A DNA stretch of 64,000 bases, from the NCBI RefSeq assembly GCF_900103715.1, contig NZ_FNHL01000001.1:849295-913294 (forward strand). Direction: 5' to 3'. The translations under genes were made by a program, and so were the position numbers. The stretch is from Halogranum gelatinilyticum. GTDB taxonomy: Archaea; Halobacteriota; Halobacteria; Halobacteriales; Haloferacaceae. The notes beneath the pieces are model-generated. The model had not been told where the DNA came from and did no database searches. It worked only from the letters and a program-made list of their open reading frames with translations. This document shows positions 16,864 to 25,471 of the stretch, one piece after another (positions within the stretch are counted from its first letter, which is position 1; every line of letters begins with the position of its first letter).

Positions 16864-16882
16864 CCCACGTGGGTTTTTAAAC
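16864..16882 (+). promoter_or_regulatory. TATA element with adjoining perfect palindrome
   Basis: TTTTTAAAC (16874-16882) lies about 26 bp before the ATG at 16904, the spacing of a leaderless haloarchaeal promoter. Directly before it, at the TFB-recognition (BRE) position, is the perfect 10-bp palindrome CCCACGTGGG (16864-16873). The downstream gene is a winged-helix regulator, so this is a candidate autoregulatory operator. Confidence 0.6.
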
Positions 16883-16903
16883 TATCCTTCCTTCTCTGGA
16901 GCC

Positions 16904-17683
16904 ATGAGCGGAGCCCTGGAGGACAAGCGCACCGCGACACGGTTTCGCATCCTCGTCGAGATCGCTGACCGACAGCCAGCGGTGAGTCAGGGTGAGATCG
17001 CCGAGGCCGTCGGCGTGACGAGCCAGGCGGTCAGTGAGTATATCCGCGACCTCGTCGAGGACGACCTCGTCGAGAAGGAGGGCCGGTCGCGCTACCGCGT
17101 CACCAAAGAGGGCGTCGACTGGCTGTTCAAGGAGGCGAAGTCCATCCGTCGGTTCGCTGACCACGTCACCGAGGACGTCTTAGAGAGCGTCCAAGAGGAC
17201 GCCGCGGTCGCCACCGCCGACGTCGAGGCGGGCGAGACGGTCACGCTCTCGCTGCGCGACGGCCTCCTGCACGCGACGCCGGGCGACGAGGGACCGGCAA
17301 TCGGCGTCGCGACCACCGACGCCGAGGCGGGCACGGACGTCAGCGTCACGGGCTTCGAGGGCGTCATCGACTTCGAGCCGGGGTCCGTGAGCATCTATCA
17401 GGTCCCGCCCGTCCGCGACGGCGGAAGCCGCGCCGTCGACGACGGCGGTCTCGCCGCCACCTGCGAGGACGCGGATCTCGTGGTCGCCGCGGGCGTCGAA
17501 GCGGTCGTCACGCTCCGCGGGCTGGGCGTCGAACCCGCGGTCGTCGTCGCCGCCGGGAGCGTCGCGACCGAGGCCGCCGCTCGCGGACTGAACGTCGTCG
17601 TCGTCGCGACCACGGACGCCATCGGCCGCGTCACCGACGAACTCAGAGACGGTGACGTGACGTACGAAGTACGCGACGTCTAA
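16904..17683 (+). CDS. Winged-helix transcriptional regulator with C-terminal ligand-like domain (COG1497-type)
   Basis: A 259-residue protein. The N-terminal 75 residues form a winged helix with VSQGEIAEAVGVTSQAVSEYI as helix-turn-helix and RYRVTKEGVDWL as the wing. The remaining 180 residues form alternating beta strands and helices rich in V, A and G, ending in repeated hydrophobic strands (VVVAAGSVATEAAARGLNVV). This layout matches archaeal predicted regulators of COG1497, whose effector is unknown. The palindrome in its own promoter suggests autoregulation. It is convergent with the J-domain gene and overlaps its end by four bases. Confidence 0.83.
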   Translation: MSGALEDKRTATRFRILVEIADRQPAVSQGEIAEAVGVTSQAVSEYIRDLVEDDLVEKEGRSRYRVTKEGVDWLFKEAKSIRRFADHVTEDVLESVQEDAAVATADVEAGETVTLSLRDGLLHATPGDEGPAIGVATTDAEAGTDVSVTGFEGVIDFEPGSVSIYQVPPVRDGGSRAVDDGGLAATCEDADLVVAAGVEAVVTLRGLGVEPAVVVAAGSVATEAAARGLNVVVVATTDAIGRVTDELRDGDVTYEVRDV

Positions 17684-18285
17684 GAGGAAGAGTCGTCGAG
17701 ATGGTTCTTGGCCGTCGTGTAGGCCTCTCTGAGCTGTTTGAACTCCTCGCTGTCGCCGCCGTGGTCCGGATGTGTCTCCTTGGCCTGTGAGCGGTAGGCA
17801 CGCTTTACCTCGTCGCGTTCGGCCGTCGTCGACAGCCCGAGCCGGTCGAACGCGGCCACGACGGGGTCGGGCAGGTCCTCCTCGACTTCGAGTTCGGGCA
17901 CCTCGAAGGGGAGCCGCCGACCCAGCTGGGAGCCGGGCATCTCGTGTTCGCAGAGCACCGCGTAGGTGCCCGCGCGTTCGATGTGGAAGTACGCCTGGGC
18001 GTCGAAGGTGATTGCGACGTCTCTGCTGGGGAGGTAGAAGGCGACCGTGTGGCCGTGGACCGGATGGTCTTCGGCAAAGGCTTCGCCGATGGTCCGGAGA
18101 TAGTCACGGATCTCCGCGCGGCGGCGGGCCGTCCCGTCGAACGTCTGGGAGGGGTCGATGGGCGCAGTGGGGAACACCCGGTCGGCGACGACGAAGATAC
18201 CGGCGACGACGACGGAGGCGGCTGCACCGACGCCGAGTCCCATCAGGAGCCACGGCGGGAGCAGTGAGAGCCACTCGGGCAACAC
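17680..18285 (-). CDS. Membrane-anchored protein with C-terminal J domain
   Basis: A 201-residue protein. An N-terminal membrane span (LLPPWLLMGLGVGAAASVVV, about 7-30) is followed by a soluble domain of about 110 residues and a C-terminal J domain with FDRLGLSTTAERDEVKRAY, the invariant HPD tripeptide, and FKQLREAYTTAK. J domains stimulate Hsp70 (DnaK) ATPase, so this could recruit DnaK to the membrane. The GTG at 18285 is chosen because it starts the hydrophobic segment directly; an internal ATG (MGLGVG) would truncate the span. It differs from classical DnaJ in having the J domain last. Confidence 0.78.
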   Translation of the reverse strand: MLPEWLSLLPPWLLMGLGVGAAASVVVAGIFVVADRVFPTAPIDPSQTFDGTARRRAEIRDYLRTIGEAFAEDHPVHGHTVAFYLPSRDVAITFDAQAYFHIERAGTYAVLCEHEMPGSQLGRRLPFEVPELEVEEDLPDPVVAAFDRLGLSTTAERDEVKRAYRSQAKETHPDHGGDSEEFKQLREAYTTAKNHLDDSSS

Positions 18286-18391
18286 TACCGGGGCTAGGTG
18301 ACGGGAGCTAAAGAACCCCTCGCCACCGGTAGAGAAAGCGGGGGCTGGCCGGGAGAGAAAAGTGAGAAACCGAGGCGCGTCGGCGGCCGCT

Positions 18392-18655
18392 TCAGAGGAT
18401 TCCTTCGGCCTTGAGACCCTCGATGACGTCGTCGACGAGAGACTCCGCCGAGTCGTACGGGAAGTCCTGGTGGCTGCCGAGCTTCGCGGCCATCTCCATC
18501 GCGGTGAAGCTGACGTCGCCGGCTTCGAACCGCGTGCCCGGACCGTTCGGGAGGGCGGGGACGAGCGACATCTGGTTCTTGACGGGGTAGTCGGCACCGC
18601 TGAACGCTTCGAGGAGTTGCTCGCGAATCTCCGAGGTGACCTCTTCGTTTGCCAT
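18392..18655 (-). CDS. MTH865-like family protein
   Basis: An 87-residue acidic protein matching the MTH865 family: EEVTSEIREQLLEAF, GADYPVKNQMSLVPALPNGP, FTAMEMAAKLGS and FPYDSAESLVDDVIEGLK. The prototype from Methanothermobacter has an EF-hand-like helical fold and unknown function. Length and motif order are complete. It precedes the J-domain gene on the same strand by 106 bp. No role is inferred. Confidence 0.85.
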   Translation of the reverse strand: MANEEVTSEIREQLLEAFSGADYPVKNQMSLVPALPNGPGTRFEAGDVSFTAMEMAAKLGSHQDFPYDSAESLVDDVIEGLKAEGIL

Positions 18656-18768
18656 GTTCTTTCATGCACACAAGGAGCGCAAAAGCGTTCCGGAACCACG
18701 CTAAACTGGTTGGGAGTTTATCACGCCGGGGCCGTGTGTGTTTTTGTCCAGGCTATCCAAGCCCCGCT

Positions 18769-19815
18769 ATGGACGCTGACTTCGACCTGCTGAAGGAGTT
18801 GACCGAAGAGAACGGTGTGCCCGGCTACGAGGGCCGCCTGCGCGACCTCGTCCGCCGGGAGTTCGAGGACACGACCGACGAGGTGCGTTCGGACGCGATG
18901 GGCAACGTCGTCGGCACCATCGAGGGCGAGAGCGACTACAGCGTCGTCGTCGCCGCGCACATGGACGAGATCGGCTTCATGGTCAAACACATCACCGACG
19001 ACGGCTTCCTCCAGCTCGACGCGCTCGGCGGCTGGGACCCCCGTGTGCTGAAAGCCCAGCGCGTGACCGTCCTCACCGAGCAGGGCAGCCTGCCGGGCGT
19101 CATCGGCTCCGTGCCCCCGCACACGCTCACCGAGGAGCAGAAGGAGAAGGAGCCGAAGGTCGAGGACGTCCACGTCGACCTCGGAATGCCCGCGGAGGCC
19201 GTCGAGGAGCACGTCGCCGTCGGCGACCTCGTGACGACCGAGCAGACGACCATCGAGATGGGCGAGTTCGTCACGGGCAAGGCACTGGACAACCGCGTCT
19301 CCGTCTTCGCGATGCTCGAAGCCGCCCGCCGCCTCTCGAATCCGGCCGTGACGGTCCATCTCGTCGCCACGGTCCAAGAGGAAGTCGGGCTGCGCGGCGC
19401 GGAGGCCGTCGGCGTCGACCTCGACCCCGACCTCGCGCTCGCGCTCGACACCACCGTCGCCAACGACGTCCCGTCGTTCGATGCGAGCGAGTACGTGACC
19501 GAACTCGGCGAGGGTGCAGGAATCAAACTCAAGGACTCCAGCGTCATCACGAACCGGAAGGTCCACCGCCGGATGCGTGAGGTCGCCGAGAGCGAGGAGA
19601 TTCCGTACCAGCTCGAAGTCCTCCCGGCGGGCGGGACGGACACGGGCGGTCTCCAGCGTTCCTCGGGTGCGAAGCCCGCGGGTGCCATCTCGGTGCCGAC
19701 GCGCTATCTCCACACGCCGACCGAGAGCGTCCACCACGCCGACGTCGACGCGGCCATCGACCTCCTGACGGCCTTCCTGGAGTCGGAGACGGGCGAACAC
19801 GACTACACGCTGTAG
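18769..19815 (+). CDS. M42 family metallo-aminopeptidase
   Basis: A 348-residue dinuclear zinc/cobalt aminopeptidase of the TET/M42 type. Metal ligands and catalytic residues are visible: VAAHMDEIGF (His64, Asp66), GKALDNRVS (bridging Asp), VATVQEEVGLRGA (catalytic and ligand Glu), ALDTTVAND (Asp) and PTRYLHTPTE (C-terminal His). Archaeal TET peptidases are large tetrahedral cytosolic particles degrading peptides released by the proteasome. The family length is met and the ATG at 18769 is the only start near the conserved N-terminus. It is an isolated gene. Confidence 0.92.
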   Translation: MDADFDLLKELTEENGVPGYEGRLRDLVRREFEDTTDEVRSDAMGNVVGTIEGESDYSVVVAAHMDEIGFMVKHITDDGFLQLDALGGWDPRVLKAQRVTVLTEQGSLPGVIGSVPPHTLTEEQKEKEPKVEDVHVDLGMPAEAVEEHVAVGDLVTTEQTTIEMGEFVTGKALDNRVSVFAMLEAARRLSNPAVTVHLVATVQEEVGLRGAEAVGVDLDPDLALALDTTVANDVPSFDASEYVTELGEGAGIKLKDSSVITNRKVHRRMREVAESEEIPYQLEVLPAGGTDTGGLQRSSGAKPAGAISVPTRYLHTPTESVHHADVDAAIDLLTAFLESETGEHDYTL

Positions 19816-19915
19816 GTCGACGGGAGCCGTCGGCCGTCGTCACACGCTTTTCTGCCGACCCGGCGCGCCGAGCGGAACCAAAGTATTCACTATGGCCGCC
19901 TTCTAACCGCCGACA

Positions 19916-20587
19916 ATGACTGACGGCAACGCAGGTCTCTCGCGGCGTGGCTTCCTGACGGCAGCGGGGACCGCAGTGGCGGCAGCCGGGACCGCGGCCG
20001 CCCAGGAAGACGGCAACACGACGGCAGGCAACGAGACGACGACCGCAAGCGGCAATCAGACGATGTCCGGCAACGAGACCGCAAGCGGCGACGAGTCCGC
20101 GGGCGGCTCCGGCTCCGGCTCCAGCGGTGGCGTCGAGCGGGAAGTCATCGTCGGTCCCGAGGGCGAACTCGTCTTCGACCCCGAGACGGTCGAGGTCACC
20201 CCCGGCTCGACGGTCACGTGGGTCTGGGAGTCCGACAACCACAACGTCGTCCCCGACGGTGAACTCCCCGAGGGTGCCTCGTGGGAAGGAACCGGCGGCG
20301 ACAGTGAGACGTTCGACACGGGCTACGAGTACAGCCACACCTTCACGGAACTCGGCACGTACGACTACGTCTGTGTCCCGCACGCCAGCGTCGGCATGGT
20401 CGGTGCCGTCGAGGTCGTCGAGGAACTCTCCTCGGGCGGCGGCGAGGGTGGCGGCTCGAACATCCCGCAGGTGCCCGACAGCGCGAAGTCTCTCGGCGTC
20501 GCGACGACGTTCTCGATGATCTCGGTGCTCGGCCTCGCGTACTTCTTCATGAAGTACGGCGGCGACTACGAGACGCCCGACAACTGA
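19916..20587 (+). CDS. Halocyanin/plastocyanin-family blue copper protein, Tat-exported and C-terminally anchored
   Basis: A 223-residue secreted electron carrier. The Tat signal SRRGFLTAAG (9-18) leads into an Asn/Thr/Gly-rich linker with several N-x-T/S sites (30-72). A cupredoxin domain follows with Cu ligands His109 (ESDNHNV), Cys153, His156 and Met161 (YVCVPHASVGM). A Gly-rich spacer and a membrane span (about 193-212) near the C-terminus would tether it to the outer face of the membrane. Halocyanins shuttle electrons in haloarchaeal respiratory chains. No oxidase or bc-complex gene is adjacent. Confidence 0.93.
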   Translation: MTDGNAGLSRRGFLTAAGTAVAAAGTAAAQEDGNTTAGNETTTASGNQTMSGNETASGDESAGGSGSGSSGGVEREVIVGPEGELVFDPETVEVTPGSTVTWVWESDNHNVVPDGELPEGASWEGTGGDSETFDTGYEYSHTFTELGTYDYVCVPHASVGMVGAVEVVEELSSGGGEGGGSNIPQVPDSAKSLGVATTFSMISVLGLAYFFMKYGGDYETPDN

Positions 20588-20660
20588 ACGCCGTCTTCTC
20601 TCTTCGTTCGCTCCCGGCGAGCGGCCGGGCTGTCCGTCCGCTGTGTGACCGCCGTTCGTC

Positions 20661-20706
20661 CCACTGCGTGGCCACCGCTCATCCACTCGTCCACTGCGTG
20701 GCCACC
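20661..20706. repeat. 16-bp direct repeat, 30-bp period
   Basis: CCACTGCGTGGCCACC occurs at 20661-20676 and again at 20691-20706, in the gap between the halocyanin and glycosyltransferase stops. The repeated core contains the near-palindrome GTGGCCAC. This is probably a local duplication near convergent gene ends. Confidence 0.85.
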
Positions 20707-20718
20707 ACTTGACGACGC

Positions 20719-21774
20719 TCAGAAGAAGCCGTAGTCGTCGACGACCTCGGTGTAACAGTCGAGATACCGCTGGAGCACCTCGCTGTGGTCGAACGACGCG
20801 TAGTCCTCGTTGACCGTCTGTCGCTCCATCCCGCCGGAGGCGACGATCTCGTCGGCGAGTTCCTGTGGGCTGGTGACCAGCTTGCCGCGGGCCTTGCCCT
20901 CGACCAGTTCGTGGGCACTCGACCCGGCCTGGTACTCGACGATGCCGACACAGCCGCAGGCGAGTGCCCACAGCAGGTTCGTCGGGAACGCCTCGCGCTC
21001 GGCGGTCTGTGCGAAGACGTGCGCGCCTTTCAGAATCGGGACGCGCTCCTCGTCAGCGAGGTCGCCGAGGAAGTCGACGCGGTCGTCGATGCGGAGGTCG
21101 CGGGCGGTCGTCTCCGCACGCTCGCGTTCGGGACCGTCGCCGATGACGGCGGCCTGCCAGTCGCGGTCCCGCAACTCGGCGAGCGCGAGGAGAAACGACT
21201 CGACGTTGGCCCCCTCGTCGAGGTCGCGGGCGTAGACGACGTCGGCGCGGTCGTCGACGTCGGCCTCGCGGACGAGCGAGAGATCGATGCTCTCGGGAAT
21301 CACGCGGACGTCGTCCTCCGCGGCCCCGTACTCCCGAACCCGCGTGCGGACCGTCTCCGAGGGGGTGACGACCGCGTCGGCTCCCGTCGCCGCTCGGCGG
21401 TAGTTCTTCTTCGAGCCGGCACCGTCGGCCCACCAGTCGACGACGACGGGCACCCGGAGCAGTCGGGCCGTGGTCTTGGCGGCGACGACCGCGGAGGGCG
21501 GCGTGTTGACCGCGTGGACGACGTCGGGCGAACAGTTCTTCAGCGCGAAGGGGAGTTTGGAGGCGAACTTCCTCGCGTCGGATTCGGCCGTGATCGACCG
21601 GTACAGGACGTCCTCGTGTTCGAACTCGGGGATGGTTCCCTCCCACCAGCGAGAACAGAGCACCGTGACCTCGTGGCCGCTGGCGGCGAGATGTCGGGCG
21701 ATCCGTCGCGTCCGGCGGGTTGCCGGCGTCTCGTCGTGATACGCCGTCGTCATCGCCACGAACGCGACTCGCAT
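20719..21774 (-). CDS. Glycosyltransferase family 4-like
   Basis: A 351-residue GT-B fold glycosyltransferase. The N-terminal domain begins MRVAFVAMTTAYHDETPATRR with HLAASGHEVTVLC. The C-terminal nucleotide-sugar domain shows AVIGDGPERE, VDFLGDLADEERVPIL and FAQTAEREAFPTNLLWALACG, the last being the E-x7-E-type donor-binding motif of group 1/GT4 enzymes. The acceptor is unknown: S-layer glycan, glycolipid or exopolysaccharide are possible. It stands alone, without other glycan genes in the window. Confidence 0.87.
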   Translation of the reverse strand: MRVAFVAMTTAYHDETPATRRTRRIARHLAASGHEVTVLCSRWWEGTIPEFEHEDVLYRSITAESDARKFASKLPFALKNCSPDVVHAVNTPPSAVVAAKTTARLLRVPVVVDWWADGAGSKKNYRRAATGADAVVTPSETVRTRVREYGAAEDDVRVIPESIDLSLVREADVDDRADVVYARDLDEGANVESFLLALAELRDRDWQAAVIGDGPERERAETTARDLRIDDRVDFLGDLADEERVPILKGAHVFAQTAEREAFPTNLLWALACGCVGIVEYQAGSSAHELVEGKARGKLVTSPQELADEIVASGGMERQTVNEDYASFDHSEVLQRYLDCYTEVVDDYGFF

Positions 21775-21914
21775 ATCCGGCGGATTGACGGCCCGTGATA
21801 AAAATCCATGTCTTTCGCGGGTGAGCGGGCCGCCGCGGCGGTGACAGGTGCGGGCCGCCGTCGGAGGCTCGCCGCACCCAAAACCGTTTGTCGTCGGCGG
21901 TGGAAGGTCGGGTC

Positions 21915-23717
21915 ATGTACGACATCGAACGCTATCTCAACATCCGCAGTGCCTACGGCGCGTCGTTCTCGCCGAGCGGCGAGACCCTCTCGTTTCTGAT
22001 GGACACGACCGGGACATCTCAGGTCTGGAGCGTCGACGCGCCCGGCGCGTGGCCCGAGCAACACACCTTCTACGACGAGCGGGTCACCTTCGCCTCCTGG
22101 TCGCCCGAACGCCGCGAACTCGCCTTCGGGATGGACGAGGGCGGCAACGAGCGCGCCCAACTCTATCTGCTCGGCCCGGACACCGGCGAGGTGACGAACC
22201 TGACCCAACGCCCGGACGCCAAACACCGCTGGGGCGGCTGGAGCCACGACGGCGACCGCTTCGCCTTCGCCTCGAACCGCCGTGACAACTCGGTGTTCGA
22301 CATCTACGTGCAGGGCCGCGACGAGGTCGGCAACGACGCCGAACTCGTCCACGAGGGCGACGGCTGGCTCACCGTCGGCGGCTGGAGTCCCGACGACACG
22401 AAGCTCGTCGTCACCGAGGCCTACTCCAACTTCGACCAGGACGTCTATGTCTTCGACCTCGAGGCGGGCGAACTGACCCATCTCACGCCGCACGAGGGGA
22501 CGATTCGGTATCAGAGCGTCTCGTGGGGGCCTGCGGGCGAGAACCTCTATCTCGTCACCGACGACGGCTCGGACACCCTCTATCTCGCGCGGCTGAACCT
22601 CGAAACCCGCGAACTGACGACCGTCGAAGAGGGTGGCGAGTGGGAACTCGACGGCGTCGCCATCGACCACGACACCGGCCATCTCGTCTACTCGCAGAAC
22701 GTCGACGGCTACACCGAGTTGACCACGGGACGCCTCGCCAACCCCGACACCATCGAGGCGTTCCCCCAGCCGGAACTCTCCCAGGGTATCGCCGGAGGCG
22801 TCAGCTTCGGTCCCGACGCCGAGCAGTTCGCGCTCACCGTCACGGGCAGTGCCGACAACACCAACGTCTACGTCGTCGAGATGGAGACCGGAGACGTCGA
22901 GCGGTGGACCTACGCCGCGACGGCGGGCATCCCGCGCGAGACGTTCGTCGAACCCGAACTCGTCCACTATCCGACGTTCGACGGGCGGCAGATTCCGGCG
23001 TTCTTCACGCTGCCCGAGACGGACACCGGTCACGGCGAGACGCCGGTCATCGTCGACATCCACGGCGGCCCCGAGTCCCAGCGGCGGCCCTCCTTCAGCG
23101 GCGTCAAACAGTATCTCGTCAACAACGGTTACGCCGTCTTCGAGCCGAACGTCCGCGGCTCGGCGGGCTACGGGAAGGCCTACGGCCATCTCGACGACGT
23201 CGAGAACCGGATGGACTCGGTGAAAGACATCCAGGCGGCCGTCGAGTGGCTCCACGACCACCCCGCCGTCGACGCCGAGCGCGTCGTCGCGATGGGCGGC
23301 TCCTACGGCGGCTTCATGGTACTCGCCGCGCTGACCGAGTATCCCGAACTGTGGGCGGCCGGTATCGACATCGTCGGCATCGCCAACTTCGTCACGTTCC
23401 TCGAGAACACGGGCGACTGGCGGCGCGAACTCCGTGAGGCCGAATACGGCTCGCTGGAGGAGGACCGCGAGTTCCTCGAATCCATCTCGCCGATCAACAA
23501 CATCGAGTCCATCCAGGCCCCGCTGTTCGTGCTCCACGGCGCGAACGACCCGCGAGTCCCCGTGAGCGAGGCCGAACAGATCGTCGAGAAGGCCCGCGAG
23601 CAGGACGTCCCAGTCCGAAAGCTCGTCTTCGACGACGAGGGCCACGGCTTCTCGAAGCTGGAGAATCGCGTGCAGGCCTACACGGAGATCGTCGACTTCC
23701 TCGAAGAGCACGTCTGA
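21915..23717 (+). CDS. S9 family serine peptidase (acylaminoacyl/prolyl oligopeptidase-like)
   Basis: A 600-residue cytosolic peptidase. The first 350 residues form a WD-like/TolB-type beta-propeller with repeated SPSGETLSF, SPERRELAF, SHDGDRFAF and SPDDTKLVV blades. The C-terminal alpha/beta-hydrolase domain has the nucleophile GGSYGGFM (Ser463), Asp545 in NDPRVP and His577 in EGHGFSK, completing the triad. The propeller restricts access to short peptides. ATG at 21915 is preferred to a codon nine residues upstream. It is divergent from the glycosyltransferase. Confidence 0.92.
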   Translation: MYDIERYLNIRSAYGASFSPSGETLSFLMDTTGTSQVWSVDAPGAWPEQHTFYDERVTFASWSPERRELAFGMDEGGNERAQLYLLGPDTGEVTNLTQRPDAKHRWGGWSHDGDRFAFASNRRDNSVFDIYVQGRDEVGNDAELVHEGDGWLTVGGWSPDDTKLVVTEAYSNFDQDVYVFDLEAGELTHLTPHEGTIRYQSVSWGPAGENLYLVTDDGSDTLYLARLNLETRELTTVEEGGEWELDGVAIDHDTGHLVYSQNVDGYTELTTGRLANPDTIEAFPQPELSQGIAGGVSFGPDAEQFALTVTGSADNTNVYVVEMETGDVERWTYAATAGIPRETFVEPELVHYPTFDGRQIPAFFTLPETDTGHGETPVIVDIHGGPESQRRPSFSGVKQYLVNNGYAVFEPNVRGSAGYGKAYGHLDDVENRMDSVKDIQAAVEWLHDHPAVDAERVVAMGGSYGGFMVLAALTEYPELWAAGIDIVGIANFVTFLENTGDWRRELREAEYGSLEEDREFLESISPINNIESIQAPLFVLHGANDPRVPVSEAEQIVEKAREQDVPVRKLVFDDEGHGFSKLENRVQAYTEIVDFLEEHV

Positions 23718-23847
23718 AGGGGTCGACGTCACCGGAACCGACGACGCAGCGGGCGACCGCCACGCCGTCCGCCGACTGGCGGCTCCCTGTCACCATCTAT
23801 CCTGAACATCCGTTAGAGTCAAACGCCCCCACAGCGAATCGCGAGGT

Positions 23848-24267
23848 ATGAGCGCAGACGCAGAACAACGAGCCATTCGGTGTCTCGTCGCGAAAGTCGG
23901 ACTGGACGGCCACGACCGCGGGGCACACGTCATCGCTCGCGCTTTCCGCGACGCAGGCTTCGAGGTCATCTACTCCGGCCTCCACCGCGCACCCGAAGAG
24001 ATCGTGCAGGCGGCGGTCCAAGAGGACGTCGACGTGCTCGGCATCTCCATCCTCTCGGGTGCCCACAACACGCTCGTCCCGAAGGTCATCGAGGGGCTGA
24101 AGGAGTACGAGGCCTTCGAGGACACCCTCATCATCGTCGGCGGCATCGTCCCCGACGACGACCGCGCGAAGCTGAAGGAGCTCGGCGTCGCCGAGATCTT
24201 CGGTCCGGGAACCCCGATGAAAGAGACCATCGAGTTCGTCCGCAACAACGTCCACGACCGCGACTGA
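23848..24267 (+). CDS. mcmA2: Cobalamin-binding small subunit of acyl-CoA mutase (methylmalonyl-CoA mutase type)
   Basis: A 139-residue B12-binding domain. The base-off/His-on signature GLDGHDRG is present at residues 19-25 with His22 as lower cobalt ligand, followed by SGLHRAPEEI, ISILSGAH and VGGIVPDDD of the Rossmann-like B12 fold. In archaea the mutase is split into a large catalytic and this small subunit. The stop overlaps the meaB start (TGATG). A candidate large subunit lies 15 kb away (38907-40607), but its active site is not that of a typical methylmalonyl-CoA mutase, so which large subunit it serves is open. Confidence 0.93.
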   Translation: MSADAEQRAIRCLVAKVGLDGHDRGAHVIARAFRDAGFEVIYSGLHRAPEEIVQAAVQEDVDVLGISILSGAHNTLVPKVIEGLKEYEAFEDTLIIVGGIVPDDDRAKLKELGVAEIFGPGTPMKETIEFVRNNVHDRD

Positions 24268-25340
24268 TGGCACAGCACGCTGCACAGAGTGACCTCGTCG
24301 ACGAACTGCTCGACGGCAAACACCGTGCGTTGGCGCGGGTCATCACGAAGATCGAGAACCGCTCGCCCGGCTACCGCGAGATCGTCTCGGCGCTCCACGA
24401 ACACACCGGCGACGCCGAGGTCATCGGCATCACGGGCAGTCCCGGCGCGGGCAAGTCGACGCTCGTCGACAAGCTCGCCGCCGCCTACCGTGAAGCGGGG
24501 CTGACAGTCGGCATCATCGCCGTCGACCCCTCCTCGCCCTTCACCGGGGGTGCCGTCCTCGGCGACCGTATCCGGATGGCCTCGAACGTCGGCGACATGG
24601 ACGTCTTCTTCCGGTCGATGAGTGCTCGCGGCCAACTCGGCGGGCTGTCGACCGCGACGGCGGACGCCGTCAAGGCGCTCGACGCCTTCGGCAAGGACAA
24701 GGTCATCATCGAGACGGTCGGTGCCGGCCAGAACGAGGTCGACATCGTCCGCACCGCCGACACCGTGACCGTGCTCGTCCAGCCCGGCAGCGGCGACGAC
24801 GTCCAGATGCTGAAGGCCGGAATCCTCGAAATCGGCGACGTCTTCGTCGTCAACAAGGCCGATATGCCGAGTGCCGACCGCACGGTCGCCGAACTGGAGG
24901 AGATGATCCATATGCGCGACGACCCGACCGCGATGCTCGACCTCGGCCACCACGGCTTCGAGGAGCCGGAAGTCGCAGGCAACGGTGAGCGTGAGGACGG
25001 CGACGATGAGACCGAAACGGAACGCTGGACCCCGCAGGTCGTCACCACCGTCGCCAAGGACGGCGAGGGCGTCGCGACCCTCATCGAGACGCTCGACGAC
25101 CACTACGCCTATCTCGAATCGACCGGCCGCCTCGACGCGAAGGCGCGGATGCGCTACGCCGAAGAGATCCGCCAGCTCCTCCGGGAGGACACCGCGGGCT
25201 TGCTCGAACGCGAACTCGACCGTCGCGGCGGCGTCGAGTCGTTCGCCGCGGCCGTCCACGACCGCGAGACCGACCCCTACACCGTCGTCGACGACCTGAT
25301 CGGGCCGCTCCGGGACTGTCTGGACGAACAGCGCGAGTGA
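24267..25340 (+). CDS. meaB: Methylmalonyl-CoA mutase-associated GTPase MeaB
   Basis: A 357-residue G3E-family GTPase that gates adenosylcobalamin loading and protects the mutase. The P-loop GITGSPGAGKST (54-65), the DPSSPFTGGAVLGDRIRM region and VIIETVGAGQNEVDI (switch II), and the base-specificity motif NKAD are all present. An acidic insertion of about 40 residues (GHHGFEEPEVAGNGEREDG and onwards) sits after the NKAD region, which looks like a haloarchaeal adaptation. It overlaps mcmA2 by one base, so the two are co-translated. Confidence 0.93.
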   Translation: MAQHAAQSDLVDELLDGKHRALARVITKIENRSPGYREIVSALHEHTGDAEVIGITGSPGAGKSTLVDKLAAAYREAGLTVGIIAVDPSSPFTGGAVLGDRIRMASNVGDMDVFFRSMSARGQLGGLSTATADAVKALDAFGKDKVIIETVGAGQNEVDIVRTADTVTVLVQPGSGDDVQMLKAGILEIGDVFVVNKADMPSADRTVAELEEMIHMRDDPTAMLDLGHHGFEEPEVAGNGEREDGDDETETERWTPQVVTTVAKDGEGVATLIETLDDHYAYLESTGRLDAKARMRYAEEIRQLLREDTAGLLERELDRRGGVESFAAAVHDRETDPYTVVDDLIGPLRDCLDEQRE

Positions 25341-25441
25341 GGGCCGCGGCGGTGGGACGACCCCCAACGGCCGAGGCTGCCGCCAATTGGCGACCGAGAC
25401 CAGTCGGAATCCGAGACGGGACCGGCCGCTGACAGGTGCGC

Positions 25442-25448
25442 CTTTAAC
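25442..25448 (+). promoter_or_regulatory. TATA element of the alpha/beta hydrolase gene
   Basis: CTTTAAC lies about 27 bp upstream of the ATG at 25472, the spacing expected for a leaderless haloarchaeal transcript. This suggests that the hydrolase has its own promoter and does not depend on readthrough from meaB. Confidence 0.45.
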
Positions 25449-25471
25449 CATGGAGTTCCTCAGATGGACGT

